The notes below the pieces were generated by a model. It did no database searches and was not told where the DNA came from. It worked only from the letters and a program-made list of their open reading frames with translations. From positions 1 to 22,938 of the IMG/VR virus record IMGVR_UViG_3300031227_005837: a stretch of 22,938 nt of DNA; one strand, 5' to 3'. This DNA comes from a virus. Below are positions 21,332 to 22,938 of the stretch, piece after piece; the stretch's first letter is position 1, and every line of letters begins with the position of its first letter. A program made the translations under genes and the position numbers.

Positions 21332-22938
21332 GTATATTTTAATAGGTTTACTCTTAATTCCTTTAGGGGCGGTGGCTATTAACGTCTCAATTCCGCAAGC
21401 TACTCAATATGGTCAAATCCCAGCTGGACTATCGACTGGTAATTATACTCCTGTGGCTACTTCCACTTTAGGTCTCCCCACTTTTACCTATTTACTAGAT
21501 ACTTTAACTTGGCATATCGTTGGTGGAAAACTCACCCCCACCTCGACTATTGATATTCTGGCTTCACAAAATATGGAAGTGCCAGCCGGTAGTTACTATA
21601 AATACAATGGCACTAATCTCGCCTTTGCTTCAACGACTAAATTTAATTACTTCTTTGGTGATGCTGGCAACTTAACTGCGACTGGAAGATATAATGTCGG
21701 TTCAGGTTATTGGACATTACACGACCTGACTTCTGGTGAAGGTAATACTGGAGTTGGCTATCAAGCATTACGAAGAATGACCACAAGTGACGGTAATGTT
21801 GCTGTTGGACGCTACGCCATGAGAGAGGGTGTTACTGGCACGAATAATGTCGCCTTAGGTTCTTATGCACTTCGCTACAATGACGGTGGTTCTCGTAATA
21901 TCGGAATTGGTTACAATTCTATGAATGGAAACACTACTGGGAATGACAATCAGGCAATCGGTGACTCTGCCCTAACTTCAAATTCAACAGGTTATCAGAA
22001 CGCCGCTATTGGCTCTTGGGCTTTGATTCTAAATGAAGATGGCTATAACAATACCTCTATTGGTTATTATTCAATGCAAAAAAATATCTCTGGTCATAGT
22101 AATGTTGGGATTGGATATAAGGCTGGTGATAAAAGCACTGGTGACGGTAATACCTATATCGGTTTTGAGGCTGGCGCTCAAGCTGTCGGTGATAACAACA
22201 TCTTTGTTGGTATTGGGGCTGACATTGCTTTAACCTCCTCATCTTCTGATAATGTTGTGGTGATCGGCAATAACGTTGAAGCCGATTGTGAAAATTGCTT
22301 AATTCTTGGAGGGGCAAATGGTAGCGGTCAAGCCGTTAAGGTGGGTATTGGCACAACAACTCCTAATACGGGTTTTGGTTTAACAGTCGCTAGCACCACC
22401 GCCTTAATGGGCTATACACATATTGGTTCATCTGTCGTCTCCGTGCCAATTTATGACAATTACCTCCTAGATATTGAGGGAGATTTAGATAGCTACCTAT
22501 CAACGACCATGATTAACACTAATGCTGGAACAGCGGCTAGTGCTGACTTCATTATGAATAATGACGAAGATGAAAGCCTTAGTTATTTTGATATTGGTTA
22601 TGGTAGCTCAAATTATACAGATAATGCTGTTTCTCCAGGTGAGAATTATCAAGGTTACATATTCAATAGTTTAGGGCCAATCTCATTAATGACGGCTGAA
22701 GACCAACCAATTACTTTCCATACTGAATATGAAGACCGAGTGCAAATTGATGGTGATGGCTTAACTGTTTACGGCACCTCGACTCTGGCGACCACCACAA
22801 TGGCTTTTGATTCACAAATTGGTGATGGTTCAACTTATATGGCAGTAGAGGAGTGGGATTGGAATGGAGGTGTAGTTGGTTCAGTTCCTTTAATAAGATT
22901 TGTTTCGCCAACATTTGCGCAAGGTGATTATTGGGGTG
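21318..22938 (+). CDS. Receptor-binding fibre with beta-roll repeats and signal peptide (partial)
   Basis: The gene runs off the window with no stop. ATG at 21318 (or 21312, in frame, two codons earlier) overlaps the previous gene's end. Residues 1-20, MDYRKYILIGLLLIPLGAVA, are a signal-like segment. From about 21735 to 22310 come about ten repeats of 16-18 residues of the form NxxxGxxA(L/M) (NVAVGRYAM, NVALGSYAL, NIGIGYNSM, NQAIGDSAL, NAAIGSWAL, NTSIGYYSM, NVGIGYKAG), like the YadA-head beta-roll of trimeric adhesins and phage fibres. Then GIGTTTPNTGFG, a motif I associate with Patescibacteria surface proteins, and a domain with SADFIMNNDEDE. It probably binds the host surface. Confidence 0.82.
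   Translation, partial: MDYRKYILIGLLLIPLGAVAINVSIPQATQYGQIPAGLSTGNYTPVATSTLGLPTFTYLLDTLTWHIVGGKLTPTSTIDILASQNMEVPAGSYYKYNGTNLAFASTTKFNYFFGDAGNLTATGRYNVGSGYWTLHDLTSGEGNTGVGYQALRRMTTSDGNVAVGRYAMREGVTGTNNVALGSYALRYNDGGSRNIGIGYNSMNGNTTGNDNQAIGDSALTSNSTGYQNAAIGSWALILNEDGYNNTSIGYYSMQKNISGHSNVGIGYKAGDKSTGDGNTYIGFEAGAQAVGDNNIFVGIGADIALTSSSSDNVVVIGNNVEADCENCLILGGANGSGQAVKVGIGTTTPNTGFGLTVASTTALMGYTHIGSSVVSVPIYDNYLLDIEGDLDSYLSTTMINTNAGTAASADFIMNNDEDESLSYFDIGYGSSNYTDNAVSPGENYQGYIFNSLGPISLMTAEDQPITFHTEYEDRVQIDGDGLTVYGTSTLATTTMAFDSQIGDGSTYMAVEEWDWNGGVVGSVPLIRFVSPTFAQGDYWG

Noticed and set aside
22057-22317. Gln/Tyr/Arg-rich minus-strand frame
   Set aside because: It mirrors the repeated fibre coding sequence on the + strand; its biased composition comes from the repeats.
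1-22938. Alternative genetic code with TGA read as Gly
   Set aside because: TGA ends several genes in ATGA/GTGA overlaps (4108-4112, 6240-6242, 12100-12102, 20529-20531), and long genes are intact with the standard code.
1-22938. CRISPR array, insertion sequence or integrase
   Set aside because: No regularly spaced repeats of 24-40 bp, no transposase or integrase motif, and no terminal inverted repeats were seen.

Overview
The window reads as the left-central part of a tailed-phage genome, or a prophage: all credible genes lie on the + strand, tightly packed, often joined by ATGA or GTGA stop/start overlaps. The order is that of a phage packaging and structural module: RusA resolvase, small terminase, large terminase, portal, scaffold, major capsid protein, connector, tail fibre, beta-rich tail protein, two internal virion proteins, collagen-like fibre, receptor-binding fibre. 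No tape measure, tail-tube or sheath gene is visible, and there is a very large internal protein, so a short-tailed (podovirus-like) virion is the best guess. The standard code fits, because TGA ends several genes.

The host is inferred, not proven. Several proteins carry Thr/Ser-rich stretches and a GIGTTTP motif that I associate with secreted proteins of Patescibacteria (CPR, Parcubacteria-like). Most non-overlapping genes have A/T-rich leaders ending in forms such as AATAATTATG, without Shine-Dalgarno sites. Both points suggest a phage of a Patescibacteria-like host, known from a metagenome.

Layout. 1-192: end of an upstream gene and a 41-aa zinc-ribbon protein, more GC-rich than the rest and with a perfect Shine-Dalgarno. 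193-480: no gene but many possible helices, a candidate structured RNA. 481-2341: mini-proteins (membrane and Cys-rich), a secreted His-rich protein and RusA, with a recurring mini-hairpin before three genes. 2342-5840: terminase genes followed by Cys-rich mini-proteins, a SET-domain protein and a sulfotransferase-like protein. 5837-5933: a promoter and a hairpin with a T tract. 5934-11134: portal, scaffold and capsid, interrupted by exported or lipidated Thr/Ser-rich proteins. 11154-22938: neck, tail and fibre genes, including a 1266-aa internal protein with an ADP-ribosyltransferase-like segment and a final fibre that runs off the window.

The most unusual points are five proteins with export signals inside the phage module, two of them tail fibres; the possible pseudoknotted RNA at 193-480; the ADP-ribosyltransferase-like segment in a putative ejected protein; the SET/sulfotransferase pair; and at least five fresh short tandem duplications, some of which change start or stop positions.
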